The notes under the pieces were generated by a model. That model ran no database searches. It had not been told where the DNA came from and worked only from the letters and a program-made list of their open reading frames with translations. 64,000 nt of DNA, from positions 248,001-312,000 of the forward strand of contig NZ_AZUI01000001.1 in the NCBI RefSeq assembly GCF_000526995.1. The letters are read 5' to 3'. The DNA is from Lacrimispora indolis DSM 755 (lineage in GTDB: Bacteria; Bacillota; Clostridia; Lachnospirales; Lachnospiraceae). Shown here one piece after another: positions 1 to 7,495 of this stretch. A program made the translations under genes and the position numbers. The stretch's first letter is position 1. Each line of letters begins with the position of its first letter.

Positions 1-2177
1 TATATCGTCACTGAATGGCTATCCTCATCATACATATATTGTTCTTCCCCCTGCCCGATATCAGCCGGCGTGCCGTCAATCTCAAGTGTCCCATCGGTAA
101 AGGATACATATTGGTGCAGCGCATCTATCGCGACGACATCTTTCCAGGTAAGAGTGGACGCATCTGTGTTTTCTATTGTAATGGTAAACAGCAGGGTATC
201 TCCGGGGCGCACTGTCGATTTGCCATTTAGGTTTTCCCAATTTTTTTCAATCGACGGCAGCAAATTCCGCACTGCTACAACGGTATTGGCCGGACCGCTT
301 ACCAACTTTCCAGCTTCCTTTTGTGTCCCTGTCAGGGTATCTCCCACATAAAGCGATTCGCCGCTGGGTACAGCAATATACCATTTGCCCTGGGAATCGA
401 CCTCAGTCACATTTATAGCGCCGCTGGGAAACGTCACCGTAACCTCAGATCCGGGAATCCCTGTACCCGATACCCGTTTGTCCGTGGTGTATACAATGTT
501 GATAACAGGACGTCTAGAGACATTCTGAACCTCTGGTGTAAAACCACAAAAATCAAAGTACGGATAGGTTTCACCTTCAACGATGTTCCAAATATTTCCA
601 AAGTCCCATCCAACGAAGGTCTCCTGCTTCATCATCTCTTCCGTTCCGCGTCCTTGAGGCGGTATCCCGGACGGACTTCCGGCAGAGCCATGGCTCGCAG
701 AAACATTGGCCCGGTCGCTGTCATAGTAGTTGGTACCTGTAAATGTAACGCCAGAATGTCCTGTAAAGGCACCCAACTCACTCCCTGAAATGCCTGACAC
801 TGTTCCGGTAGAATAAGAGTTCAGGACAGTCTGTCCAGAAGAAGCGGTTCCGGAAAAATAGCCTACCAGACCTCCAACGCTTAACTTACCCGACACGTCA
901 CCCCGGGCATAGCTGTTGCTTACCTTGGAATAAAGAGATTCACCGATCAAACCACCGACAACATTTCCCTTTGCAGTTACGTTGCCATAGGCGCTGCACT
1001 GTTCAACCGTTGACGCATTATTGATGGAGCCTGCATGCAATTGTCCTAACAGACCACCGGCATAATTACCGTTGCTGGATACATCTCCCAATGCATTGCA
1101 CCGGGTTAGTGAGGACTGGGCATAGGCAATCCCGGCAAAACCGCCGGCTACTTGCCCTCTCACTGCCGCCACATTCCCCGTAGAACAAGCGTTAGTGACT
1201 GTCACGGAGTTCAGTTCTCCAGCAAAGCCTCCGACATAGTTTCCATAGTCTGCAAAAACATCGGCCGTTGCATAGCAATATGATATATCAGCTTTTTCAT
1301 AGGCCGTACCGATAAAACCTCCGGCATAAGAGGCAGCCGCTCTAACAGTTTCAAATTCCGCATTACACCGGGAAATTGTGGATTGCTCATACATAGCGCC
1401 GATAAAACCGCCGGCATAAGAAGACCTTGCATAAATGCTCCCTCCCGCTGCACTGCTGTCTGTGATCACAGACTGTCCATGTATAGCACCGGCCAAGCCG
1501 CCAACGTAGGAGTTGCCCTCCGCACGTACATCAACAGTTTTACAGCCTGTGATCTTTGTCTTATAGGCCACGCCAATAATTCCGCCGGAATAGTTTCCGC
1601 TTGTATAAGTTGTCACGTTCATCACGGTACAGTTAATCACTTTTCCATCAGGCCCGTCTGATTTTCCAACGATTCCACCTGCATATCCGCCTCCGGTAAC
1701 CTTAATTGGCCCGCCGGAAACAGTGCAGTTTTCTATGACCGTAGCGCCCGTAGCCTTACCAACAATGCCACCGACTTCATAGGCACCGGAAATGCCTTTG
1801 GCGTCAAGCTCAACAATAAGATTTTGAATTGTGGCGTTGTTTGCCGTGGAAAACAAACCTTTATAGGCGCCGCCGCTATTGTGCCACAAGCCAGTGATTT
1901 TATGGCTGTCTCCATCAAATTTTCCGCTGAACGGGCCTATGCTTGCCCAGCCATTACTTTTGTCTGCCAGGTAGGATGTCAAATCGATGTCATTTGCCAA
2001 CCGATAGTTTCCGCTTAAATTATTGCTTACATTAACTAAATCCTCTGCTGTGTAGATCATGGTAACTGAAGCTTCCGCCCGGGCAATCATTTGACTGCCC
2101 AGAACAGCCGACATTACTACTACCAAGGCCAACAGCATATAGATCTTTTTCAAAAGGGTTCTTCCATAAATTTTCAT
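1..2177 (-). CDS. GLUG-repeat secreted surface protein, C-terminus outside window
   Basis: At least 725 residues are visible and the frame is still open at the left edge. The start ATG at 2177 follows a GGAGCAGG ribosome binding site. The N-terminus is a signal peptide: a basic MKIYGRTLLKK stretch, a hydrophobic core, then an ARAEA-type cleavage region. Residues about 45-500 hold roughly ten repeats ending in YAGGFIG / YVGGLAG-like motifs, the signature of GLUG repeats, which form beta-helical stalks in adhesins. A bacterial Ig-like segment follows (IPGSEVTVTFPSGAI, then a DSQGKW turn). After it comes a DUF11-like module (VRPGDTLLFTITIENT). The role is probably a cell-surface adhesin or stalk protein. 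Any LPXTG-type anchor would lie beyond the window. Family assignment is firm; the ligand is unknown. Confidence 0.82.
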   Translation of the reverse strand, partial: MKIYGRTLLKKIYMLLALVVVMSAVLGSQMIARAEASVTMIYTAEDLVNVSNNLSGNYRLANDIDLTSYLADKSNGWASIGPFSGKFDGDSHKITGLWHNSGGAYKGLFSTANNATIQNLIVELDAKGISGAYEVGGIVGKATGATVIENCTVSGGPIKVTGGGYAGGIVGKSDGPDGKVINCTVMNVTTYTSGNYSGGIIGVAYKTKITGCKTVDVRAEGNSYVGGLAGAIHGQSVITDSSAAGGSIYARSSYAGGFIGAMYEQSTISRCNAEFETVRAAASYAGGFIGTAYEKADISYCYATADVFADYGNYVGGFAGELNSVTVTNACSTGNVAAVRGQVAGGFAGIAYAQSSLTRCNALGDVSSNGNYAGGLLGQLHAGSINNASTVEQCSAYGNVTAKGNVVGGLIGESLYSKVSNSYARGDVSGKLSVGGLVGYFSGTASSGQTVLNSYSTGTVSGISGSELGAFTGHSGVTFTGTNYYDSDRANVSASHGSAGSPSGIPPQGRGTEEMMKQETFVGWDFGNIWNIVEGETYPYFDFCGFTPEVQNVSRRPVINIVYTTDKRVSGTGIPGSEVTVTFPSGAINVTEVDSQGKWYIAVPSGESLYVGDTLTGTQKEAGKLVSGPANTVVAVRNLLPSIEKNWENLNGKSTVRPGDTLLFTITIENTDASTLTWKDVVAIDALHQYVSFTDGTLEIDGTPADIGQGEEQYMYDEDSHSVTI

Positions 2178-2277
2178 TAACGCCTGCTCCTTTTTTTTAA
2201 ATTCGGAAAAACGCTGTGCTGCATTTATACGCATTCCGCTTCATTTGCCGCTCCTCATATCAAGAGATCATTTTTCT

Positions 2278-2493
2278 TTATGTTTTTTGTGAATGGACAA
2301 TCAGCCCATCCAATTCATCAAGTCGTTTTTTAGTCAACCCGCTTTTTCTTCTTGAAAAGACTGCAGAATTTTGCATTGGACAGATGATACCCATCGCATC
2401 CGCCGCCTTATTTACGGGTGAGACCTTATCCTTCCGCTGTGCCATGCAGAGAATGATTCTCAAAACATAGTCCGTGATAATTTGAAACTTCAT
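2278..2493 (-). pseudogene. truncated Rrf2-family regulator remnant
   Basis: The 71-residue frame begins MKFQIITDYVLRIILCMAQ and continues KDKVSPVNKAADAMGI. That is the usual first helix and start of the winged helix of Rrf2 regulators. Family members are about 130-150 residues; here the similarity stops near residue 40 and the frame ends at 71. The usual GGY wing and the cysteine cluster are missing. It reads as a 3'-deleted or frameshifted relic about 100 bases upstream of the surface-protein gene. An in-frame upstream ATG at 2511 is also possible. It is unlikely to bind DNA as an intact dimer. Confidence 0.5.
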
Positions 2494-2937
2494 GACCTCC
2501 CACCATAACATAAAGGAATGGGATAGTCAGTTATCTTTTCACCTCCTTACTTAAGCAAAACTTTACAAGAAAGGTATAATATAGAAATAAGTCGTATGGT
2601 TGATAAAAGTAACGAATTATAGGTTTAATGTTCTGAATAAACCCACCTCATAATCTAGTACATATCTTCGACATGAAAGATCGCATGAAAGAGAATCTGG
2701 AGCTCTGAAACTTAACAGGAATCGACAGCCGAAAAGAACAGGGTATGTTCTGAAACATACCCTGTTCTTTCGAGTCAATGTTTATTAGGTAAATATATGC
2801 AAGATTATAAAAATTTGAGGTATCCTATGCTCCATTCAGCGCAACTTGTAATTCATTAAATTTCGTCTCCTCTGTCCTTTTCATCAAGATGGTCAGACGA
2901 AGGAAACGCCGCAGGAAAAATGTATAGAGGTAATCGG
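2494..2937. other. non-coding or decayed stretch
   Basis: No convincing gene. On the minus strand there is a strong ribosome binding site (AAGGAGGTGAAAAG, near 2545) with no good start codon after it. A short open frame ends MKRTEETKFNELQVALNGA at about 2827, with sensible codons but no proper start; it may be the tail of a deleted gene. The stretch also contains the inverted repeat listed separately. Confidence 0.4.
2736..2767. terminator. 14-bp perfect inverted repeat, possible bidirectional terminator
   Basis: GAACAGGGTATGTT and its exact complement are separated by four bases. Short T runs lie on both sides (TTT on plus, CTTTTC on minus). The stem is strong but the U tracts are weak, so it could also be a small mobile-element end or a protein site. 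Confidence 0.4.
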
Positions 2938-3051
2938 CTATTCGTAAACCTCTTCACCGGGCAAGTGTGGGTACTGGATTACGTCAGCACATATTTCTTC
3001 TTTAATATCATGTCTATTACCTATACTATATCTTTCCTGTGAAAATGACAT
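2938..3051 (-). CDS. small hypothetical protein, 37 aa
   Basis: ATG at 3051 is preceded at good distance by GGAGGTAGGAAAT, one of the best ribosome binding sites in this strip. The peptide starts MSFSQERYSIGNRHD and ends PHLPGEEVYE. It is soluble and acidic at the end, with no signal or membrane segment. It lies downstream of the terminator of the 3150-4170 gene pair, so it would need its own promoter. No family is recognised. The start signal supports translation, but the length makes the call tentative. Confidence 0.4.
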   Translation of the reverse strand: MSFSQERYSIGNRHDIKEEICADVIQYPHLPGEEVYE

Positions 3052-3084
3052 ATTTCCTACCTCCATATTTTTACACTATAAGCA

Positions 3085-3121
3085 CTATAAAAGGCACTGG
3101 ATTATAATTCTCCAATGCCTT
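3085..3121 (-). terminator. Rho-independent terminator after the 3150-4170 gene pair
   Basis: On the minus strand AAGGCATTGGA pairs with TCCAGTGCCTT across a loop of about nine bases (one mismatch) and is followed by TTTTAT. It lies about 30 bases after the stop at 3150. Confidence 0.6.
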
Positions 3122-3149
3122 CTGACTGATTACAATATTCTTCTCTTTA

Positions 3150-3545
3150 TTACTCTTTATTCTTTTCTGGTTCAATTTTTATAGTTGGCAACCGATTAAT
3201 CTGTTTGAACAAGTAAGTTTCCCCATCTATCACAATTGTAAATGTCTGATTTTCCCCATTATACAGTATTTTAGTATTATTAAATTTGGAACTATTGATA
3301 AAGTGCTCATTATCCGAGCCTTTTGAATAAGTGCCTTTATCTGTTTCATCATAGTTATAATAATAAAATGTATAATTATTATCTAAATCAAAAACCATTG
3401 ATGTGAATGGAAGTTTATCAGATGTGTATGTTCCCTGCAATACTGAAAATCCCTTCAATGATTTCTTATAATTAAGAAAAATACCAACTGCACATATAAT
3501 CAAAAAAACAAGAAGTCCGAACAATATTTTTTTATGTGTTTTCAT
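3150..3545 (-). CDS. membrane-anchored hypothetical protein, 131 aa
   Basis: Residues 1-8 are basic (MKTHKKIL) and residues 8-26 form one hydrophobic segment followed by NYKKS, so the protein is probably a single-pass, N-in membrane protein or an uncleaved signal anchor. No lipobox cysteine sits at a suitable place. The outer part is rich in Tyr, Asn and Asp (a YTFYYYNYDETDKGTY stretch) and looks like a small beta-sheet domain. It starts one base after the stop of the upstream gene (3547), so the two are surely co-transcribed. The pair may act together at the envelope. No family is recognised. Confidence 0.7.
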   Translation of the reverse strand: MKTHKKILFGLLVFLIICAVGIFLNYKKSLKGFSVLQGTYTSDKLPFTSMVFDLDNNYTFYYYNYDETDKGTYSKGSDNEHFINSSKFNNTKILYNGENQTFTIVIDGETYLFKQINRLPTIKIEPEKNKE

Positions 3546-3546
3546 T

Positions 3547-4170
3547 TTATTTTACTTTTACCACTTCTAAATAGTTTCTCGTTGGCACTTTTGCATACTC
3601 ATTTCCAACATATTCCCATTTTCCATTCCCTGCAATAGGTTTCCTATATTTATCATATTTAGTAACTGTTATATCTTTATAAATCAATAATTTGACGGCT
3701 GTATTTACATATGGCGACTGAATCCACGTACCTGAAGTACCCGTTTTCCCCGGACTAACACTCATACTAAAAACACCATAACCAACACTGAATGATACTG
3801 TAGTCTCATTTCCGCCATCCGACCAGTAAAATCCGCCTTTCGATGCAAAAACAGTACCATTAGCAGGCTGGTTTGCGGCGTAACCTATTTTAGTCTTTGT
3901 AGCTACATTAGTTCCTACTTTTTCTAATTTATATTCATATGACGGCGAGCGCAATCTGTTCAAGTTCAACATTATTTGATCTTTGGCAGCCTGCTCAGAC
4001 TTATTAATTACGTCTTGAGGAATATCTATAATTACCGTATCAACAATTGTTTCATCGACTTCGACCTTATCATATGTGCTATAACTTTCTGCTGCAAAAG
4101 AAGTCACCGCACCTCCTAGCGCCATGGTAACTGACAATAAAACGCCACACAATACTTTTCTTTTTCTCAT
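3547..4170 (-). CDS. secreted hypothetical protein, 207 aa
   Basis: ATG at 4170 follows AAAAGGGAGAG. Residues 1-27 are a clear signal peptide (MRKRKVLCGVLLSVTMALGG, then a SFAAE cleavage region). The mature part has a helical segment near residues 50-75 (INKSEQAAKDQIMLNLNRL). A Gly/Ser/Thr-rich region follows (FYWSDGGNETTVSFSVGYGVF). It then has a C-terminal VTKYDKYRKP segment. No cell-wall anchor, repeats or catalytic motif is seen. It forms a two-gene operon with the membrane protein at 3150. The pattern resembles small secreted proteins with a membrane partner near mobile-element scars in Firmicutes, but no function can be named. Confidence 0.72.
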   Translation of the reverse strand: MRKRKVLCGVLLSVTMALGGAVTSFAAESYSTYDKVEVDETIVDTVIIDIPQDVINKSEQAAKDQIMLNLNRLRSPSYEYKLEKVGTNVATKTKIGYAANQPANGTVFASKGGFYWSDGGNETTVSFSVGYGVFSMSVSPGKTGTSGTWIQSPYVNTAVKLLIYKDITVTKYDKYRKPIAGNGKWEYVGNEYAKVPTRNYLEVVKVK

Positions 4171-4481
4171 AAATAAACTCTCCCTTTTTTATATTTGTTA
4201 ACAATCTAATTATATGTTTATTTATATAATTTAGAACAATTTATAAGCTATTTCTATTAAACTAAATTTTGCTTATAATCTTCATTTACCGGCAATAATT
4301 CCACACAATAAAATCTCCCTTATCAACAAATTTTCTTATAATAAAATTATACTCTTTTATTTTCTTTAAATTGTAGAAACTGTCCCTCATATGGAGTCCG
4401 GGAAGCAATGAATAATGTGGAATAATCAGGAGACATTACGTCACCCTCCATGGGACATCAATCCAGCCTTCCCGCTTCAAA
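4171..4481. other. AT-rich intergenic stretch
   Basis: Upstream region of the secreted-protein gene. Several TATAAT-like stretches are present on the minus strand, but no -35 partner was convincing. No coding frame is supported. Confidence 0.35.
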
Positions 4482-4595
4482 TTATCTAAATAACGAATTA
4501 AATTTTTTTGCTTCTTTACGAAGCTTTTCGCAATTATCAAAGTCTGCAATCGACTCTTCTACTTTATCTATATAGCTTTTAAGAATTATTTTCAT
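4482..4595 (-). CDS. small hypothetical protein, 37 aa, overlapping cluster
   Basis: The peptide MKIILKSYIDKVEESIADF continues to KEAKKFNSLFR. It is highly charged and predicted to be almost entirely helical. The preceding GGCGGG is a weak ribosome binding site. The start lies inside the end of the 24-codon frame at 4579-4653, an arrangement typical of translational coupling. No family is recognised. It could also be a C-terminal piece of a broken longer gene. Confidence 0.35.
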   Translation of the reverse strand: MKIILKSYIDKVEESIADFDNCEKLRKEAKKFNSLFR

Positions 4596-4653
4596 TCACA
4601 CCCGCCTTATTTTTCAACTTCATTATCTCCTCCAAAATCAATTTAAACCTCAT
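4579..4653 (-). CDS. short ORF, 24 aa, possible coupling leader
   Basis: The peptide begins MRFKLILEEIMKLKN and overlaps the neighbour at each end. An internal ATG at codon 11 is itself preceded by TTGGAGGAGATA, the best ribosome binding site of the cluster, giving a 14-codon version. Either form could couple translation into the 4482 frame. No family is recognised. Confidence 0.25.
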   Translation of the reverse strand: MRFKLILEEIMKLKNKAGVNENNS

Positions 4654-4738
4654 CTTCTCCGGCGGTTGCAGTTATATCAATACTTACAAGTTCCAGCAGT
4701 TTTTTTGATATATCCATTAATCCCACTATTTTTTCCAT
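4643..4738 (-). CDS. short ORF, 31 aa
   Basis: The peptide MEKIVGLMDISKKLLELVSI ends with an acidic GEDEV tail. It has no clear ribosome binding site and its stop overlaps the start of the next frame. It may be the tail of a decayed gene; upstream frames toward 4860 (ending MWMGE) look equally broken. Confidence 0.22.
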   Translation of the reverse strand: MEKIVGLMDISKKLLELVSIDITATAGEDEV

Positions 4739-4862
4739 GAATCTTAGATTTTATTAAATTGTTATGACGACCTCTTTCTATTCACCCATCCACATACTTC
4801 TTTCAAGTTTAATTTCAACAATATCCTTTTCACTTAATTCATTTGTTAGCAGCTCTCTGCAA

Positions 4863-4943
4863 TCACAATATACTGATTCGTTTTATCTTCAATTCTGAAA
4901 TTACAATTCCACTGATTAAAAAATTCTTTACTTTTACTTTCAT
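4863..4943 (-). CDS. short ORF after the 117-aa gene, 26 aa
   Basis: ATG at 4943 follows GATGGGGTGGTAAC, 18 bases after the stop of the 4962-5315 gene. The peptide is short (MKVKVKNFLISGIVISELK, then IKRISIL). A neighbouring frame continues past it (CNFRIEDKTNQYIVIAESC), suggesting that one indel has broken a longer protein here. Confidence 0.22.
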   Translation of the reverse strand: MKVKVKNFLISGIVISELKIKRISIL

Positions 4944-4961
4944 GTTACCACCCCATCAAAC

Positions 4962-5315
4962 TCAAATTTTATCAGTAATTTTCTTTAGTAATATCGCACT
5001 TCCTTTAATTCTATGTTCAAGAAATCCTTCATTTTCCATGATGGGTGCTATTGCTGAAGCATGTCGAGGAGTTAAATTCTTAATATTATTAGATGTATAT
5101 TCGCCCAGTCCTCCATGCGTAGGTTTTGTCATGCTCGCACCAAGCGGATACCATGTATCTGATCTCACAAGTAAATTGTTGAGAATATCATTAAAAGCTG
5201 CATAAGAAACCTCAAAGTTTGTTTCTCCCCAAGAAACGGTATATTCAGATTCTCCTTTTGTGTATTGTACTAAATTCTTGCCACCTGTAAAAGTTTCTAC
5301 TTTTATCTTATTCAT
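4962..5315 (-). CDS. hypothetical protein, 117 aa
   Basis: ATG at 5315 has the strong site ATGGAGGTGTTGAT. The protein is soluble, starts MNKIKVETFTGGKNLVQY and contains an aromatic-rich centre (SDTWYPLGASMTKPTHGG), then a helical C-terminus ending AILLKKITDKI. No signal peptide or membrane segment is present and no family is recognised. Low GC and position in the accessory strip suggest cargo of a mobile element. Complete by start and stop signals. Confidence 0.6.
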   Translation of the reverse strand: MNKIKVETFTGGKNLVQYTKGESEYTVSWGETNFEVSYAAFNDILNNLLVRSDTWYPLGASMTKPTHGGLGEYTSNNIKNLTPRHASAIAPIMENEGFLEHRIKGSAILLKKITDKI

Positions 5316-5445
5316 ATCAACACCTCCATTATACTATTTTGGCAATACAAAAGCCACCAGATCTTTAGCATTTAGTAGCCTTCAACGATATATGACGCTC
5401 ATATTATTTGTAGTGTCCGTTTCGTATTCTATTTTGCATTTCCTT

Positions 5446-5580
5446 TTATGAATATTTATTGGAATCTCTCATAATTCCATCTAAATCTCTTGTGTTCTCA
5501 GCCGGTGTGTTTGGTGTCGTGCTTTCTTTTGCCCATAAAATTATCCCTACAAGTAATCCTAATAATGCTATAGCTCCCAT
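5446..5580 (-). CDS. small single-pass membrane protein, 44 aa
   Basis: ATG at 5580 is preceded by GAGGTATATC. Residues 1-19 (MGAIALLGLLVGIILWAKE) form one membrane segment. The remaining 25 residues are polar (STTPNTPAENTRDLDG, then NKYS). It may serve as a small membrane regulator or toxin-like peptide, but no family is recognised. It stands alone, divergent from the gene at 5707. Confidence 0.45.
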   Translation of the reverse strand: MGAIALLGLLVGIILWAKESTTPNTPAENTRDLDGIMRDSNKYS

Positions 5581-5625
5581 GATATACCTCTATCTTACTC
5601 TTATAATTACAGCTTTTTCAATTAT

Positions 5626-5656
5626 TTGACATATCTTTTTACATTTCTCATATAAT
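5626..5656 (+). promoter_or_regulatory. promoter upstream of the 5707 gene
   Basis: A perfect TTGACA (5626-5631) and a perfect TATAAT (5651-5656) are separated by 19 bases, longer than the usual 17. This suggests weak or activator-dependent use. The gene start lies about 50 bases downstream. Confidence 0.5.
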
Positions 5657-5706
5657 TTATTTGTAGGCTCACGCCAGAACCGAGAATAGACCAAAGGAGA
5701 CGTTCC

Positions 5707-5982
5707 ATGATAAAAGTTAATCATTTTTCTGATCTATCTCTTCAGGATCAGTATATTTTGATCGATCACATCTTTTTTAACTATAAGATGATTCCAAGCA
5801 TTAACTATCAACAGACTGCTTATGGTCTGAAGGCGTGCTTCAACCGCTTTACTGGGGTTAATATTGGGCACCAAATTACTTCACAATGCTTTATGGAAGC
5901 CATGGTTAAAGCAGGTTACAGAGCGATTCCTGCTAAAAAAGATGTTATACCTAATTGGTATTTTAATGTTGGCAGGGTTTAA
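5707..5982 (+). CDS. mobile-element-type hypothetical protein, 91 aa
   Basis: ATG at 5707 follows AAAGGAGA. The sequence starts MIKVNHFSDLSLQDQYILID and ends PNWYFNVGRV. A C-terminal pattern of the kind QCFMEAMVKAGYRAIP then NWYF is, from memory, common in small proteins of Firmicute phages and integrative elements, where the function is unknown. It has its own promoter and terminator, so it is a single-gene unit. It supports the reading of this strip as element-derived. Confidence 0.6.
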   Translation: MIKVNHFSDLSLQDQYILIDHIFFNYKMIPSINYQQTAYGLKACFNRFTGVNIGHQITSQCFMEAMVKAGYRAIPAKKDVIPNWYFNVGRV

Positions 5983-6009
5983 TTAATACCTCATTGACTC
6001 ATCTCATTT

Positions 6010-6038
6010 TGCACTCCAAAAGTTATGGAGTGCATTCT
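6010..6038 (+). terminator. hairpin after the 91-aa gene
   Basis: TGCACTCCA pairs perfectly with TGGAGTGCA around a 7-base loop, 28 bases after the stop. The following TTCT is a weak T tract. Confidence 0.5.
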
Positions 6039-6114
6039 ACGTAAAAAGCAATGACACTTTCAATCTGTGTTCCGTCAAATTTCAGTTTTTACCGCAATAA
6101 AAAACTACCAGCTC

Positions 6115-6137
6115 AACACTGATAGTTAGTGTTTTTC
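6115..6137 (+). terminator. second hairpin with T tract
   Basis: AACACT and AGTGTT flank a 7-base loop and are followed by TTTT. It may back up the hairpin at 6010. Confidence 0.4.
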
Positions 6138-6182
6138 TATTCATATTCAGTACATTATTGGATATGCATTACACCGATAGAC

Positions 6183-6773
6183 TTACATATATTTATTATC
6201 TTCAAGTAATACCCAGGGGACATTTGCAGATATTTCCAACTGCAAAGCGGGTCTAGGAAAACATCCTCCAGCAAATCACATTCTCTTTGAAAGGAAATAT
6301 GAAAATCATCTGTTACTCGAAACGCTTGTTCTTCTTCTCAATGAGAAGTTGAAGGACTCTTAGGCACCCATGCACTTTTGCCCGCCAACAAGGTTCCACA
6401 AAGATGATAAAAACCACCGTAAAACAATGTCCCGTTAGAATTGGTGCAATTCACATAAACTTCACTTACTTTTCTCATATCAACTCCCAGATCAAAAAAA
6501 ACTGTCACTTCTGGTGGAAGCGCTTTAATAACTTTTTCATAATTACGGCAACCACTACAAGAACAACCTTCACTAATAAAAGGAGCATTTTCATAGAATG
6601 ATCTCGTTTTATCTACATCAATATCTACCTGATGCTGTCCAAACTAAAAAATCATAACTCACGTCATATAGATATTTCATTTTTATGAATAGTATACTAT
6701 CCAACTTACTGACCATCAATATTAAGCTTTCAATGTACAGAGATTCGTAAAATCCTAATATTCTCACTCTCAT
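6183..6773 (-). pseudogene. broken gene of a Cys-motif hypothetical family
   Basis: Three minus-strand frames join into one protein of about 195 residues. Frame one runs MRVRILGFYESLYIESLIL to YDFLV. A shift leads to DIDVDKTRSFYENAPFISE, then the conserved-looking CSCSGC, a GGFYHLCGTLL segment and STSH. There a TGA (probably once TGG) interrupts, and the frame goes on EEEQAFRVTDDFHISF to DLLED. A second shift gives FPRPALQLEISANVPW and LLEDNKYM before the stop. Each piece keeps protein-like composition across the break, so this is recent decay rather than chance. I recall similar uncharacterised Firmicute proteins with an EGCxCxGC motif; the role is unknown. Confidence 0.68.
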
Positions 6774-6783
6774 ATACTTTTTC

Positions 6784-6811
6784 TTGCCATTCCAGATAAA
6801 TTTGCTATAAT
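6784..6811 (+). promoter_or_regulatory. promoter of the 6901 gene
   Basis: TTGCCA (6784-6789) and TATAAT (6806-6811) with 16-base spacing, about 90 bases upstream of the start codon. Confidence 0.5.
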
Positions 6812-6900
6812 AAATGCAGCAAAACTCGGCAGAACATTTATGAATTGTATTATTATAGTAATGATTACAATTATTCAACATCATTTGAGGAGGTATCCAT

Positions 6901-7233
6901 ATGAGCAGAGGAATCCATGCCAAATACAGGTTACTAAATACAGAAAATGATATTGCATATTATGCCTATGGTGGTTCAAACTTCAGCTTTTCATATGATG
7001 AGGATATCTTTAACTCTCTTGACGGAAGAATTCAAATTCCCTTGCATCTTTTCAATGACCGTAATACGATTGCAGATGCAATTGAAAATCAAATAATTCA
7101 GGTTACGCCCTGTTATTATGCCGAATTTAACTTTGAGAATTTCGATATATTCGCCCTAATAACGATTAATAAAATCATATCCCTTTATCAAAAGACCAAA
7201 CAACTGCCCAAAGAAGGTATGTGGGTCTGTTGA
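6901..7233 (+). CDS. hypothetical protein, 110 aa
   Basis: ATG at 6901 follows TTGAGGAGGTATCCAT. The protein starts MSRGIHAKYRLLNTENDIAY and contains YGGSNFSFSYDEDIF. It is soluble and has no signal peptide. From memory, proteins beginning MSRGIHAKYRLL occur in Lachnospiraceae accessory regions and are usually somewhat longer. Here the end (QLPKEGMWVC) comes early, so a slight 3' truncation is possible. Function unknown. Confidence 0.6.
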   Translation: MSRGIHAKYRLLNTENDIAYYAYGGSNFSFSYDEDIFNSLDGRIQIPLHLFNDRNTIADAIENQIIQVTPCYYAEFNFENFDIFALITINKIISLYQKTKQLPKEGMWVC

Positions 7234-7253
7234 TATTCATTCCATACCTTTTC

Positions 7254-7394
7254 CTAATTATATTCCTCTTTCCATTCAAGCGGTTCACCGCATTCTTGGC
7301 AAAAGCTCTGACCAAGCTCAGTTTCATCGTTTTCGTACTCAGGGCACTCATAACCATCAATACCGTGCCCTATTTCAACTTTTATTTCTGCCAT
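7254..7394 (-). CDS. small Cys-containing protein, 46 aa
   Basis: ATG at 7394 is preceded by GGGAGGTCAAG. The 46 residues include C17 and a FCQECGEPLEW motif, i.e. three cysteines with one CxxC, reminiscent of half of a zinc ribbon. It is acidic (several Glu/Asp). It is convergent with the gene at 6901. No family is named; the start signal is strong. Confidence 0.5.
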   Translation of the reverse strand: MAEIKVEIGHGIDGYECPEYENDETELGQSFCQECGEPLEWKEEYN

Positions 7395-7495
7395 CTTGAC
7401 CTCCCAATCTCAATTTAATTAACAAGCTCTTTGGAATAAGTTTCTTTTAGAAATAATATCTTTTATTAATTAAGCAATTCTCAATGGGGGAAATT

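Noticed and set aside
6404..6601. 65-codon plus-strand frame
   Set aside because: Antisense to the pseudogene at 6183-6773, which has clear protein-like content; no ribosome binding site.
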